Assembly (NCBI GenBank): GCA_020851235.1
Contig: JADZDD010000004.1
Coordinates: 62,001-126,000 of the forward strand
Source: Burkholderiales bacterium
Lineage (GTDB): Bacteria > Pseudomonadota > Gammaproteobacteria > Burkholderiales > Casimicrobiaceae
Reading direction: 5' to 3'
Length of the DNA stretch: 64,000 nt
The stretch's first letter is position 1; each line of letters starts with the position of its first letter. Shown here piece by piece: positions 33,940 to 42,465 of this stretch. Below the pieces are notes generated by a model. It was not told where the DNA came from. It was given only the letters and a program-made list of their open reading frames with translations, and searched no databases. The translations under genes and the position numbers were made by a program.

Positions 33940-34899
33940 TCAGCGCGGCTCCATCGAATCGGTGAAGAACTCCTTCATCATGAAGGCCTCCAGTTCCCCC
34001 GTATCCTCGAGCCGCGCCGACAGCACCAGATCGCGTCCCAGCCGCTTCGAGTGCCAGCGAAAGTCTCCCGGTTCGTGGTCCCGGATGATCGCGATGATCT
34101 TGCGCACGATCGCGATGTTGATCGTCGGATTCGCACCGCGCTCCACGTCGATCACCTGGAACATCCGACGGTTGATCGCGCGGTTCCACCCGTAGAAGGT
34201 GAACTGCGCCTCGGCAGAGTCGAGGTGTCGGATCTGGAACGTTCCGCCACCATTTTGTGGCGCACTGGCGACCCCGTTCGAATTGAGCGTGGCGAGGTTC
34301 TGCGCCACGATCCGATCACGGCGGGCCGCTTCACTCTCCGCCGCACTCGGCGCGTCACTGGCCTCGCCGCGCGCCGCGCGGCGTTGCTGGATGTACGACG
34401 ACAAGTCTCCCGTCACCGGCGGCGACGGCTCGAGGCGTGGCGTCGCCGCGATCGGCGGTACCGGCGGCGGCTCCGGCGTGGGTGGTGCGACCACGGGCGG
34501 GTCGGGTGGACGCTGTGGCGCCACGACGATGGGCGGCGCCACCTTCGGCGTGGTGATGACCGATGGCGGCACCCGCTTCGGTGGCGGTCGGCGCACCGGA
34601 CGCGGCCGGACGATCGGCGCCGGCGGCTCCGATTGCACCGTCGGCGGCGGCGCGGGTGACGCCGGCGTTGCCGGCGGCGGTGACGGTCGTGGCGTCGGCT
34701 GCGCGAGGCGTGCCACCAGGGCGGGCTCGGGTCTCGCTGCGGCGTCGCCCGGCAGCAGCAAGGGCTCACGGGGAAACCATTCGTAGGCCGCGATCAGGTG
34801 CAGCAGCAGCGAGACGACGATGGCGATCTCGACGCGGCGGCGCAGCCGATCCGCCTCGCGCGCACGCACGAGGTCGAGCACGGTCGTGACAGTGGACAT
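33940..34899 (-). CDS. Proline-rich TonB-like inner-membrane protein
   Basis: 319 residues from the ATG at 34899 (a GTG nine nt earlier is open). One N-terminal membrane helix (VEIAIVVSLLLHLIAAYEWF) is followed by a long Pro/Val-rich spacer (about 50-155) rich in PP and PRP. A charged helix comes next, then a folded C-terminal domain (QIRHLDSAEAQFTFYGWNRAINRRMFQ onward). The topology matches TonB-like energy transducers or related envelope-spanning proteins, but the C-terminal domain is not a recognisable TonB domain. No ExbB/ExbD genes are near. The 3' end abuts the mosaic repeat region. The Mrr-like gene is 42 nt upstream on the same strand. Confidence 0.65.
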   Translation of the reverse strand: MSTVTTVLDLVRAREADRLRRRVEIAIVVSLLLHLIAAYEWFPREPLLLPGDAAARPEPALVARLAQPTPRPSPPPATPASPAPPPTVQSEPPAPIVRPRPVRRPPPKRVPPSVITTPKVAPPIVVAPQRPPDPPVVAPPTPEPPPVPPIAATPRLEPSPPVTGDLSSYIQQRRAARGEASDAPSAAESEAARRDRIVAQNLATLNSNGVASAPQNGGGTFQIRHLDSAEAQFTFYGWNRAINRRMFQVIDVERGANPTINIAIVRKIIAIIRDHEPGDFRWHSKRLGRDLVLSARLEDTGELEAFMMKEFFTDSMEPR

Positions 34900-34941
34900 A
34901 CGACTCACGGACCCGGACGGTCCGGGCGAGGTTCCGCCGTG

Positions 34942-35514
34942 TCAGCGCCCTGCCGGCAGCAGGCGCGCGAGTTCGGCGCCGTCGACGAGCCGGATCGAGT
35001 GCTTGGCCGCGAAGGCGCGCGCCTGATCCGTCACTTCGCCCAACGCGACGTAGATCGCGTCCTGCGCGTCCACCGCGTCGCGTGCGGCCACGACCTCGCG
35101 CAACGGATCGACGCCGGTTCGCGCCACCTTGAAGCGGCGGCAGGCGACCACGGCCTGTCGATACGCCTTGCGTGCGGTGAAATCGTAGCCGCCACCTCCG
35201 GCTGCATCGACGTCGTAGCCGTCGCGACGAAAGCCGTCGATCAGCGCCCGCTTGAAGTCCGCCGCGGACATCGCCTGCGCCGCAGTCACGGCGCGTTCGA
35301 TACGCGCGGACGAGGGCAGCCGCCACTGCCGCCACGCCGCGATCGACCCGATCACGATGAACGGCATGCCCATGAGCCAGCCGGCGACGGAGTACGGCTT
35401 GGGCAGGAGCGCGACGGCCACGGCCGTGATCCCGATCGCGAGCGCGAAACTCACCCACCAGCGCGAGCGCAGCAGGATCGCGAAGAGCGAGTTCTCGTTC
35501 ATCGTCCACTGCAT
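34942..35514 (-). CDS. Membrane-anchored Mrr/restriction-endonuclease-like protein
   Basis: 190 residues. Two N-terminal membrane helices (about 15-60) are followed by a domain of the Mrr_cat type with GFRRDGYDVDAAGGGGYDFTARKAYRQAVVACRRFK. The Asp of YDF and the CRRFK (in place of QxK) mark the PD-(D/E)xK-like core. The catalytic lysine pattern is imperfect (ACRR instead of QCKR), so nuclease activity is uncertain. GGAAGG precedes the ATG. Similar two-helix Mrr-domain proteins are common but uncharacterised. Confidence 0.65.
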   Translation of the reverse strand: MQWTMNENSLFAILLRSRWWVSFALAIGITAVAVALLPKPYSVAGWLMGMPFIVIGSIAAWRQWRLPSSARIERAVTAAQAMSAADFKRALIDGFRRDGYDVDAAGGGGYDFTARKAYRQAVVACRRFKVARTGVDPLREVVAARDAVDAQDAIYVALGEVTDQARAFAAKHSIRLVDGAELARLLPAGR

Positions 35515-35792
35515 GTGCCGTCACCTTCCCGCGCGTCGCGGCTGTCGAATCGGAAAGTATAGGCGATCGCCATGGCGCGACCGCGCCGCATGGGTGCGGC
35601 CCGCGCTGCGCGCCCGCCGCTCGACGTTTGGCATCGCCGCGACGGGGCCATGCGCCGCGGTGCTATCGTAGTTCCCCGCTTCGGCCCGATTGGCGCATCG
35701 ACCCCGACATGACTCGACCCACTTGCTCCCGCCGCGCGTCGCTCCACCGGGAACGGCCGCGGGATCGGCCGTAGGCGGCAGCGGGCTGGCGC

Positions 35793-36113
35793 ATGCTCGA
35801 ACTCGCCGCGATCGCACTCGTCAGCGCGATCACCTGGTTCATCTGGGACAGTCTCAAGGCGCGCGAGGCCGCCAACGCGGCGATTCGCCCGGCGTGCCGC
35901 GCGGTCGGACTGCTCTTCCTCGACGACACGGTCGCGCTCGAGCGAATCCGCCCGGCGCGTGACGAGGATGGCCGCATGCGCGTGGAGCGCGTGTATCGCT
36001 TCGACTACAGCGACACGGGCGACAATCGGCGGCGCGGACACGTGGCGCTGCTTGGTGCGCGCGTCCTGAACGTCGATCTGGGTGGCGGCGGGGGCGGGTC
36101 CCCACCGCCCTGA
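35793..36113 (+). CDS. DUF3301 family small membrane protein
   Basis: 106 residues: a single N-terminal helix (LAAIALVSAITWFIWDSL), then KAREAANAAIRPACRAVGLLFLDDTVALERIR and VYRFDYSDTGDNRRRGHVALLG. The W-x-D-S-x-KAREAA and LDDTV segments are the DUF3301 signature. Function is unknown, with a Gly/Pro-rich tail. It is convergent with the lytic transglycosylase gene. Confidence 0.8.
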   Translation: MLELAAIALVSAITWFIWDSLKAREAANAAIRPACRAVGLLFLDDTVALERIRPARDEDGRMRVERVYRFDYSDTGDNRRRGHVALLGARVLNVDLGGGGGGSPPP

Positions 36114-36142
36114 CACGGTCGCGCCGCCAACGGCGCACGCGG

Positions 36143-36847
36143 TCAGGCGCGGTTGTCGTGACGCGGCAAGGCGCGCTCGATGCGTCGCTGCTCGTCGAGG
36201 ACGCGATTGGCGTAGGCGCGCGTGTCGTCGTCGACGGCGCCGTTGTACAGTTGCAGCCCGGCAGCGACGTCGGTGCCACCGCGCTTGATGGCATCCTTGA
36301 GGATCCGCACTCCGACGGCGATGTTCGCGTCGGGTCGCAGCAGCGCGGCGACACCGATCGACGCAAGCTTGTCCATGTGGAAGCGCGGCACGACCTGCAT
36401 GAGGCCCAAGGCACCCTGCTCGCTCGCGGCGATCGGGTTGAAGCGCGACTCGACGGCAATCACCGCGAGGACGAGCAACGGATCCAGGCCGTGCGTGCGC
36501 GTCTCCTTCAGTACGGCGTCGACGACTTGCCCTGCGGCGCCATCGGCCACCCGGTAGCGCCTGGCCACGAGTTTGGCGAGGTCGCGTTCCCGGGTCGATC
36601 CCTTGGCGGTATCGACCGGTGTTGCTTCGAGGCGGGCCGGTGCCGACGTGGCCACGGTGCCAGTTTGCAGGGTCAGGGCCTCGGCAGGGGCCGGGGTCCG
36701 ATGCATCCAGGGGTGGGATGCGGCCGTGACAGCGAAGGTCACGGCGAAAAAGCCCGCCAGGGACAGGTTGTAGGCGGGGCCAGACTCGGATCGCCGACGG
36801 CATCGATGGCGCGACGCCGGCGGGCGGTTAGGTCGACTGGACATCAT
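36143..36847 (-). CDS. Lytic transglycosylase (SLT domain), membrane-anchored
   Basis: 234 residues from the ATG at 36847, preceded by AGGAG. An N-terminal anchor or signal (YNLSLAGFFAVTFAVTAAS) is followed by a goose-lysozyme-type SLT domain: VIAVESRFNPIAASEQGALGLMQVVP carries the catalytic Glu and the ESR/GLMQ motifs. VGVRILKDAIKRGGTDVAAGLQLYNG follows. It cleaves peptidoglycan glycan strands to 1,6-anhydro ends. The ORF extends upstream, but those residues are not conserved. It is a lone gene. The 270-nt upstream gap shows no further gene. Confidence 0.87.
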   Translation of the reverse strand: MMSSRPNRPPASRHRCRRRSESGPAYNLSLAGFFAVTFAVTAASHPWMHRTPAPAEALTLQTGTVATSAPARLEATPVDTAKGSTRERDLAKLVARRYRVADGAAGQVVDAVLKETRTHGLDPLLVLAVIAVESRFNPIAASEQGALGLMQVVPRFHMDKLASIGVAALLRPDANIAVGVRILKDAIKRGGTDVAAGLQLYNGAVDDDTRAYANRVLDEQRRIERALPRHDNRA

Positions 36848-37121
36848 GGGGAGTGCTCCTTCGAGGCGGCATTCCACGACACGGCCTCGCCGTGGCGCGA
36901 AAGGTGCTCGTTTTCTGGCAGGCCGGTCAAGACGGCGACCGGCCGGTGTTACTCCTTGCGTACGCCTCCTTGGCCCATCGGGCCATGCTGCGCCGTGGAG
37001 ATCCCGGCGCTCGTAGGGTCGCCGGCCGGGATCGACAAGCCGGCAAGTGTAACACAGTCGATGCCCCCGACCGCCGCACCCCCCATCGGGGCCGCGACGG
37101 GCGACCCTGCCCCGGGCGCAG

Positions 37122-38045
37122 CTAGCGCCCCCAGCGCAGCGCGAGCGGCGAAACCTCGCGCGCGAGTTCGAGCAGTCCGGCGCGGGTGGCGGGGTCCAAC
37201 GGAAGGAGCGGATGGCGCACGGCGTCACTCGCGATCACGCCACCTTCCTGCATCACGGCCTTGGTGGCGCGCAGGCCGCACTGCCTGTTCTCAAAATTGA
37301 CGAGCGGCAGGATGCGCGCATACGCCGCAGCGGCGTCGGCGCGTCGCCCCGCCCGATGCGCGAGGAGGATCGGGCGGATGAGATCCGGTGCGAGCGCACT
37401 CGGCATGGTGCCGGTGGCGCCGGCGTCGAGGTCGGCCATCAGCGTGATCGATTCCTCGCCGTCGAGCGGCCCGGCGATCGCCTCCCCCCCGACCTCGATC
37501 AGCGCCCGCAGCTTGGCGGCCGTGCCGGGGACCTCGATCTTGAAATAGCGTACGCCCGGCACCTCGCGGGCGAGCCGGACCAGGAAGGGCACCGACAGCG
37601 CGACGCCGGACATCGGTGCGTCCTGCACCATGATCGGCAACCCCGAGACTTGGGCGACGTGCGCGAAATGCGCGAGCATTCCCGCCTCGTCCGTGCGCAG
37701 CGTCATCCCGTGGTACGGCGGCATCAGCATCAGCATCGACGCCCCCGCGGCCGCGGCCGCCCGCCCCCGCTCACCGGCCACGCGCGTGCTGAAATGGCTG
37801 CACGTGACGATGACCGGCCGCCGGCCCGCCACGTGGCTCATCGTGAGGTCGACGAGGGTGGCTCGCTCGGTGTCGGTGAGCAGGAATTGCTCGGAGTAGT
37901 TGGCAAGGATGCAAATGCCATCGACCCCCTGATCGATCATGCAGTCGAGCACGCGACGCATGCCCGGCAGGTCGAGGTCACCGTTGGCCTGGAACGGGGT
38001 CGGGGCGATCGGATGCACGCCGGTGAACGGCTGCGGCAGCGTCAT
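37122..38045 (-). CDS. DapA-superfamily aldolase/dehydratase, L-2-keto-3-deoxyarabonate dehydratase-like
   Basis: 307 residues, a DHDPS-fold Schiff-base enzyme. GICILANYSEQFLLTD replaces the GTTGE motif of dihydrodipicolinate synthase. The catalytic Lys is in RYFKIEVPG, followed by IAGPLDGEESITLMADLDAGATG and ENRQCGLRATKAVMQEGGVIASD. These blocks match Azospirillum L-2-keto-3-deoxyarabonate dehydratase (AraD, EC 4.2.1.43) rather than DapA. The family converts the keto-deoxy acid to 2,5-dioxovalerate. No arabinose or pentonate neighbours are found, so the physiological substrate could differ. Confidence 0.75.
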   Translation of the reverse strand: MTLPQPFTGVHPIAPTPFQANGDLDLPGMRRVLDCMIDQGVDGICILANYSEQFLLTDTERATLVDLTMSHVAGRRPVIVTCSHFSTRVAGERGRAAAAAGASMLMLMPPYHGMTLRTDEAGMLAHFAHVAQVSGLPIMVQDAPMSGVALSVPFLVRLAREVPGVRYFKIEVPGTAAKLRALIEVGGEAIAGPLDGEESITLMADLDAGATGTMPSALAPDLIRPILLAHRAGRRADAAAAYARILPLVNFENRQCGLRATKAVMQEGGVIASDAVRHPLLPLDPATRAGLLELAREVSPLALRWGR

Positions 38046-38150
38046 GGCACACCTCGCGAGAAGACGACCTCGATTCTACCGGCACCGCGTCCCGCGCCGC
38101 CCGCCGTCTGCGCGCAGCGCCGCACCTGCGCCGCACCGGCGCCGCGAGCC

Positions 38151-38180
38151 GCCGCAGGCCGCGGCAGGCCGCGGCAGGAG
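38151..38180. repeat. Short tandem GC-rich repeat
   Basis: Three consecutive copies of an approximately 10-bp unit (GCCGCGGCAG-like) lie in the gap between the dehydratase and bactofilin genes. It is close to the bactofilin stop, and a role in transcription ending is possible. Confidence 0.5.
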
Positions 38181-38192
38181 GGGCGCTGCACG

Positions 38193-38744
38193 CTACGCCG
38201 CGCCCGTCTCCAGGCGCTTGACGTCACCCGTCAATTCGCCGCCTTCGGCCACGATGAGCTTGCCGTAGCGGATCGTGCCGGAGACACGTCCCGTGCCGTG
38301 GATGACGAGGCGCGTCCGCGCGGTGAGTTCGCCAACGAATTCGCCGTGCACCTCGGCGACGTCGATCTCGGCATTGCCCTTGAGCGTTCCGGGTCGCGCG
38401 ATCTCCATCGCCTTGCTATGGACGGTCGCCTCCACTTCACCTTCGATGGCAAGCACGTCGCAGTCGGTGATCTCGACGCCCTTGAGCTTGATGTTCGCGC
38501 CGACGAAGAGCTTGCTCTCCGGCGCGTCGCCGGTGCCGGCCCGGGAGGGCGGCACCGTGCCCGCGAGCGCTCCCGGCGCCGGCGGGATGGCCCGGGAGCC
38601 CCCCTCGGTGGGCGTGCCCGCGCGCCCCGTCGTGCCGGAAAGCGTGGGGATCGCCGCCGACGGTTCGTAAACGGCGGGCTTCAACGCGGGCTTCGCGCCG
38701 TCGGCAGGGTCCGCGGCTCGGTCGCGGCGATTGAGATTGAGCAT
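38193..38744 (-). CDS. Bactofilin (polymer-forming cytoskeletal protein)
   Basis: 183 residues. The Pro/Ala-rich disordered N-terminus (1-75) is followed by the bactofilin beta-helix (about 78-175). It shows LFVGANIKLKGVEITDCDVLAIEGEVEATVHSKAMEIARPGTLKG, then VAEVHGEFVGELTARTRLVIHGTGRVSG. Bactofilins polymerise without nucleotide and position wall enzymes or polar structures. AAGGAGG sits 4 nt before the ATG. A good promoter and a dyad lie just upstream. It is a single-gene unit. Confidence 0.9.
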   Translation of the reverse strand: MLNLNRRDRAADPADGAKPALKPAVYEPSAAIPTLSGTTGRAGTPTEGGSRAIPPAPGALAGTVPPSRAGTGDAPESKLFVGANIKLKGVEITDCDVLAIEGEVEATVHSKAMEIARPGTLKGNAEIDVAEVHGEFVGELTARTRLVIHGTGRVSGTIRYGKLIVAEGGELTGDVKRLETGAA

Positions 38745-38782
38745 GCAGCCTCCTTGGCGCGGTGCGCCTTAATGACGACGTC

Positions 38783-38811
38783 ATTATTGCGGGAACGCCG
38801 GTTGCACGCAA
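38783..38811 (-). promoter_or_regulatory. Sigma70-like promoter of the bactofilin gene with adjacent dyad
   Basis: On the minus strand TTGCGT, a 17-nt spacer and AATAAT lie about 40 nt before the bactofilin ATG. The dyad AATGAC-GAC-GTCATT (38771-38785) overlaps the expected start of transcription and could be an operator. Confidence 0.45.
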
Positions 38812-39029
38812 CGATTCGTGTCCTACAACGCGCGTGCGGCCATCGCCCGATGCGGCCGGCCGAACGCGAAGACGCGCGATAATCGCATCGCGCGACACCA
38901 TTGCGCCGCCGGTGCGCGTCGATGCGGCGGCACCGGCCCGCGCGCGACGACCTTGCCGCGCACGTCATCCGACGTGCCGCGGGTCTTGAACATCAGCGTC
39001 ATGCGCGACGCCGCGACTCGAGAGTCACC

Positions 39030-39467
39030 ATGCAAATCGCCTGCCCCCACTGCCTTGCCCGCAACCGCGTTCCCGACGCGCGCCTCGACGACGATCCCCA
39101 GTGTGGGCAATGTCACCGCCCACTCCTGCCGGGAGCGCCGGTCGCGATCTCGGGCAACGACATCGGGCGCTTCGTTGCCGGCACCGCGTTGCCGGTGATC
39201 GCCGACTTCTGGGCGCAGTGGTGTGGACCGTGCACGATGATGGCGCCGCAGTTTGCCGCCGCAGCGAAGGCGCGCCCGCACGTCCAGTTCATCAAGATCG
39301 ACACCGAAGAGGCGCCGCAGGCGTCCGCGCAGTTCGCCATTCGCAGCATCCCCACGCTCGTGCTCTTCCGCGACGGCGCCGAGAGCGCGCGCATTTCGGG
39401 GGCGATGTCCGCGGCGCAACTCACCGCCTGGCTCGACGCTGAACTCGCGTCAAGACGGCGGGCATGA
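39030..39467 (+). CDS. trxC: Thioredoxin 2 (zinc-ribbon thioredoxin)
   Basis: 145 residues. The N-terminal zinc ribbon has two CxxC pairs (CPHC and CGQC), then the thioredoxin fold with the redox centre WCGPC in ADFWAQWCGPCTMMAP. The cis-Pro is in RSIPTLVLF. The zinc ribbon is the mark of TrxC, which reduces cytosolic disulphides, often under oxidative stress. The chosen ATG is that of MQIACPHC. The upstream ORF extension lacks similarity. Confidence 0.92.
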   Translation: MQIACPHCLARNRVPDARLDDDPQCGQCHRPLLPGAPVAISGNDIGRFVAGTALPVIADFWAQWCGPCTMMAPQFAAAAKARPHVQFIKIDTEEAPQASAQFAIRSIPTLVLFRDGAESARISGAMSAAQLTAWLDAELASRRRA

Positions 39468-39517
39468 CGCCGCGCCTTCTGCCGTCGCCGGGTGGCCCCG
39501 GCGGCGCGGGGCGCCGA

Positions 39518-40825
39518 TCAGTAATCCTGGACGACGACGATCGCGAGGCCGCCGACGGCGCCCACGAGGTACACCGATAACGTCTGGAACGCGGTGATGA
39601 CGACGTTCTCCTGCGTGGCGAGGACCGCACCCGATGCCGCGTCGGTGAAGACCACCGTCCCCGTCGTTGCGGGAAGCGACGTGTAACCCGAGCCCTTGCC
39701 GTACGCGACATTGGCACCGATCGGGGCGCCGTTGATCGCGGCATTGACCGCGCCGGAGTTCCACGACGCATTTACGACGCGCAGCCGCGTCGATCCCGGC
39801 GCCGGCGCGACGTTGAGATCCTGCAGCAGGAACGCCTGCTGATTGCCCATCGGACCGGCGATGAACGTCGATGCGTCCGTCCCCGGCGTGAGCGTTGCGG
39901 GCAGCGCCGCAAGCGCGGCACCGGGCACCGCGCTCGACTCGAAGCTCAACGTCGTCGGGCCCTGCGGGCCCTGCGTGTACGGCGACGCGCTCGCGAAGTT
40001 CACGTTGCTGTTGACCACGAGCGGCCCGATGAACTGGTTCACCTGCGCCACGTCGGGCGTCGCGTTGAACGCCCGGATGCGCGCAAAGATCGTATCCAGC
40101 GGGCTCACCGGGCCGTTCGCCTGGAGCACCTGCGCGTTGACGAGCGTGCCGCTGCCACGCGAATAAGTGATGAACGACAAGGCGACGTTGGGCGTGAGCG
40201 CGCTGCCGCCCGAGTCGTAGATGACGGTCTTCGTCCCCTGGCTCGTCACGCGCACCTGATACGTTCCGGGCTGGAACTGGACCGCGGTCGTGGTTCCGCC
40301 GTACGCCACGGCGAAGAAGTTCGGGCCGACGTTGGCGATGTCCGTGCCGGGCGGCGTCACGTAGACGTCGACGCCGCCGGCATTGGCCGCGGCATTGAAG
40401 ATCGTGAGCTGGATGTTGCCGTTGGTCGGCGAGTTGCCGATCTCGGCCACCATCGTGAGCTCGGGCGCCGCCAACGCGCCGTACACCACGACGGTGTACG
40501 GCTGGTCGCCGGCAAGCGGAAAACTGAAAGTCGCAAGCGTCGTCGACGTGCCGGACACCATCACCGCGAACGACGTGGTCCGATTGTCGTACTCCTGGTA
40601 GCCGCTGATGCTCTCGAAGGCGATCCCGGTAAACGCCAGCGTGTCGTTGATCGCGAGATCGATTGCAGCCACGTCCGGCATGAGGTTCATCACCCGCACC
40701 TTCGCCGGATGCGAAGGGAACGAATTGATCGAGTTGACCTTGCAGCCGCCGGCGATGGCGGCCGCACCGATCGCGGTGGACGCGAGCAAGCGGCGACGAG
40801 TGCGAAAACGAGCGGTCACGGCCAT
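39518..40825 (-). CDS. DUF4397 domain lipoprotein
   Basis: 435 residues. The N-terminus RTRRRLLASTAIGAAAIAGGC has a twin-arginine-like stretch and a lipobox-like IAGGC, so it is probably a surface or periplasmic lipoprotein. The rest is two or more beta-sandwich repeats of the DUF4397 kind: VRVMNLMPDVAAIDLAIND, TYQVRVTSQGT and STRLRVVNASWNSGAVNAAINGAPI. It is rich in Asn/Thr/Gly/Val, typical of secreted adhesion-like domains. Function is unknown. It is convergent with trxC. Confidence 0.8.
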   Translation of the reverse strand: MAVTARFRTRRRLLASTAIGAAAIAGGCKVNSINSFPSHPAKVRVMNLMPDVAAIDLAINDTLAFTGIAFESISGYQEYDNRTTSFAVMVSGTSTTLATFSFPLAGDQPYTVVVYGALAAPELTMVAEIGNSPTNGNIQLTIFNAAANAGGVDVYVTPPGTDIANVGPNFFAVAYGGTTTAVQFQPGTYQVRVTSQGTKTVIYDSGGSALTPNVALSFITYSRGSGTLVNAQVLQANGPVSPLDTIFARIRAFNATPDVAQVNQFIGPLVVNSNVNFASASPYTQGPQGPTTLSFESSAVPGAALAALPATLTPGTDASTFIAGPMGNQQAFLLQDLNVAPAPGSTRLRVVNASWNSGAVNAAINGAPIGANVAYGKGSGYTSLPATTGTVVFTDAASGAVLATQENVVITAFQTLSVYLVGAVGGLAIVVVQDY

Positions 40826-40972
40826 GGGCAGTAGGTCGGAACGACACGCGCGACGGCGCGTGTGGAGCGCCGCATTATGCCATGCGGAACATGGCGCCTC
40901 CCGCCGCACGGACGCGCGTGCGGCGAAACACCGTGCCGCCCTTCGGTGGCGACGCCGCGCGACGAAGCGAGG

Positions 40973-41398
40973 TCAGTACGGCGCGTCTTCGTGCTGCTGG
41001 AGCGCGATGCGCAGGTCGGCAAGGTCGTCGTCGAGCGCGTCACGCACCGAGACGAGGCCGAGCGGCCGATCGAATTCGACCACGGGCAGGTGCCGAAAAC
41101 GCCCACGATGCATCGTGCGCAGCGCGTCGATGAACGGCGCGTCGGGATGGATCGTCGACGGTTGCGTCGTCATCACCTCGGCAAGTTCGGTCGTGCCAGG
41201 ATCGCGACCTTCGGCGAGCACCCGGAACAACGCATCGCGTTCGGTGAAGATCCCGACGAGCCGCGTGCCATCGACGACCATGAGCGCGCCGATGTTGCTC
41301 GCCTTCATCGTGCGCGCGGCCTCGCGGACGGTGAGCGACTTGCGTGCGGTGACCGGGACCTGGTCGGCGACGATGCTGCGCAGGGAACGGATGGGCAT
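40973..41398 (-). CDS. CBS-pair domain protein
   Basis: 141 residues made of two CBS motifs: SLTVREAARTMKASNIGALMVVDGTRLVGIFTERDAL and STIHPDAPFIDALRTMHRGRFRHLPVV...GLVSVRDAL. Stand-alone CBS pairs bind adenosine nucleotides and signal energy state. GGAG lies upstream of the ATG at 41398. It follows the spermidine-synthase-like gene on the same strand (93 nt). Confidence 0.87.
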   Translation of the reverse strand: MPIRSLRSIVADQVPVTARKSLTVREAARTMKASNIGALMVVDGTRLVGIFTERDALFRVLAEGRDPGTTELAEVMTTQPSTIHPDAPFIDALRTMHRGRFRHLPVVEFDRPLGLVSVRDALDDDLADLRIALQQHEDAPY

Positions 41399-41491
41399 GG
41401 TCAGTCTCCGGTCGGTGCGAATCATGTATTGGGCACGCGTCGCCCCGGCACGTCAAGCGGGCCGGGCGGCACGCGCGCTCGTGCGTGCCGA

Positions 41492-42232
41492 CTACAGGTG
41501 AAAGCTCGCCTCCTGCCCGGTGACAGCTCGCGCCACGGGCACGAGGTCGAGGCCCGTCGCGCGCTTGCATGCACGCGCACGGGCCATGAGGTCGCGCGCC
41601 TCGATCCCGATGTGCGGGCCGACGGCCGCGACGAGCACCACGTTGCCGCTCGCGCACCGCGGCAGCGCAGCGGCGCGGCCATCGAACGCCGCCCGCAGCC
41701 GATCGAGCGAACCCCGATGGCCGTGGTTGCGGGTGAGGAGATTGGCCGCGAGGAGGCCCCCGGCGCCGAGGCGCGCCTGCGCCTGGCAGTAGAACGGCAA
41801 CGTGTCGAGCGTGCCGGAGCGGCCGCGCGCGTCGAAGCCGTCGACGAGGATGAGGTCGAAGTCCCGCTCGCAGGCGGTGAGGTAGTCGTGGCCGTCGCCA
41901 ATCGTGATGGTGAGCCGCGGCCCCTCCGGTGGCAGCCGGAAGTGCTGGCGCGCCACATCGATCACCGCCGGCGTGATCTCGACCACGGTCTGCGCGGCGC
42001 GTGGACGGTGCCGATGCAGGAAGCGGGTGAACGAGGCCGCGCCGAGGCCGATCACGAGCACACGGCGCGGCCATGTGTCCGGCTGCAGGAGCAGCGGAAA
42101 CATCATGTGTTGCGTGTACTCGAGTTCGAGCCCGAACGGGCGCGCGACGCGCATCGCGCCCTGGATCCAGCGCGAGCCGAAATGGAGGTAGCGAACCCCC
42201 TCCTCCTCCGAGACCTCGATCGACGACGCCAT
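41492..42232 (-). CDS. Spermidine synthase-like (polyamine aminopropyltransferase fold) protein
   Basis: 246 residues of a class I methyltransferase fold like SpeE: RYLHFGSRWIQGAMRV, VLVIGLGAASFTRFLHRH (nucleotide-binding loop), VVEITPAVIDVARQHF, GDGHDYL and DLILVDGFDARG. SpeE has a GGGDG-type loop, and here it is GLGAAS, as in the many spermine-synthase-like proteins of unproven substrate. No SpeD partner is seen. A protein that uses decarboxylated SAM or SAM is possible. Confidence 0.72.
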   Translation of the reverse strand: MASSIEVSEEEGVRYLHFGSRWIQGAMRVARPFGLELEYTQHMMFPLLLQPDTWPRRVLVIGLGAASFTRFLHRHRPRAAQTVVEITPAVIDVARQHFRLPPEGPRLTITIGDGHDYLTACERDFDLILVDGFDARGRSGTLDTLPFYCQAQARLGAGGLLAANLLTRNHGHRGSLDRLRAAFDGRAAALPRCASGNVVLVAAVGPHIGIEARDLMARARACKRATGLDLVPVARAVTGQEASFHL

Positions 42233-42465
42233 GCGATCGCCTACGTGTGCGCGCCGGCGCGGCGGACGGTGTGCGTCATGCGACGACGGCGATCGTGAGT
42301 ATGGAAAAAAGCGACATGGGGGCGGTGCGAGCGCGGCCGCGACGCTGCATCGTACGCGGTCGACGAAATCCGATGGTATGCTCCTGTCATATCGCGCGCA
42401 TCGGCCGTCCCATGCGGTGGCCGGCCGCAGCGCCTTCCTGTCGTCATGCCTGCCGAGGTCATCGC

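Noticed and set aside
41492-42232. Genuine spermidine synthase (speE)
   Set aside because: The nucleotide loop differs from the GGGDG pattern and no speD is near, so only 'spermidine synthase-like' is claimed.
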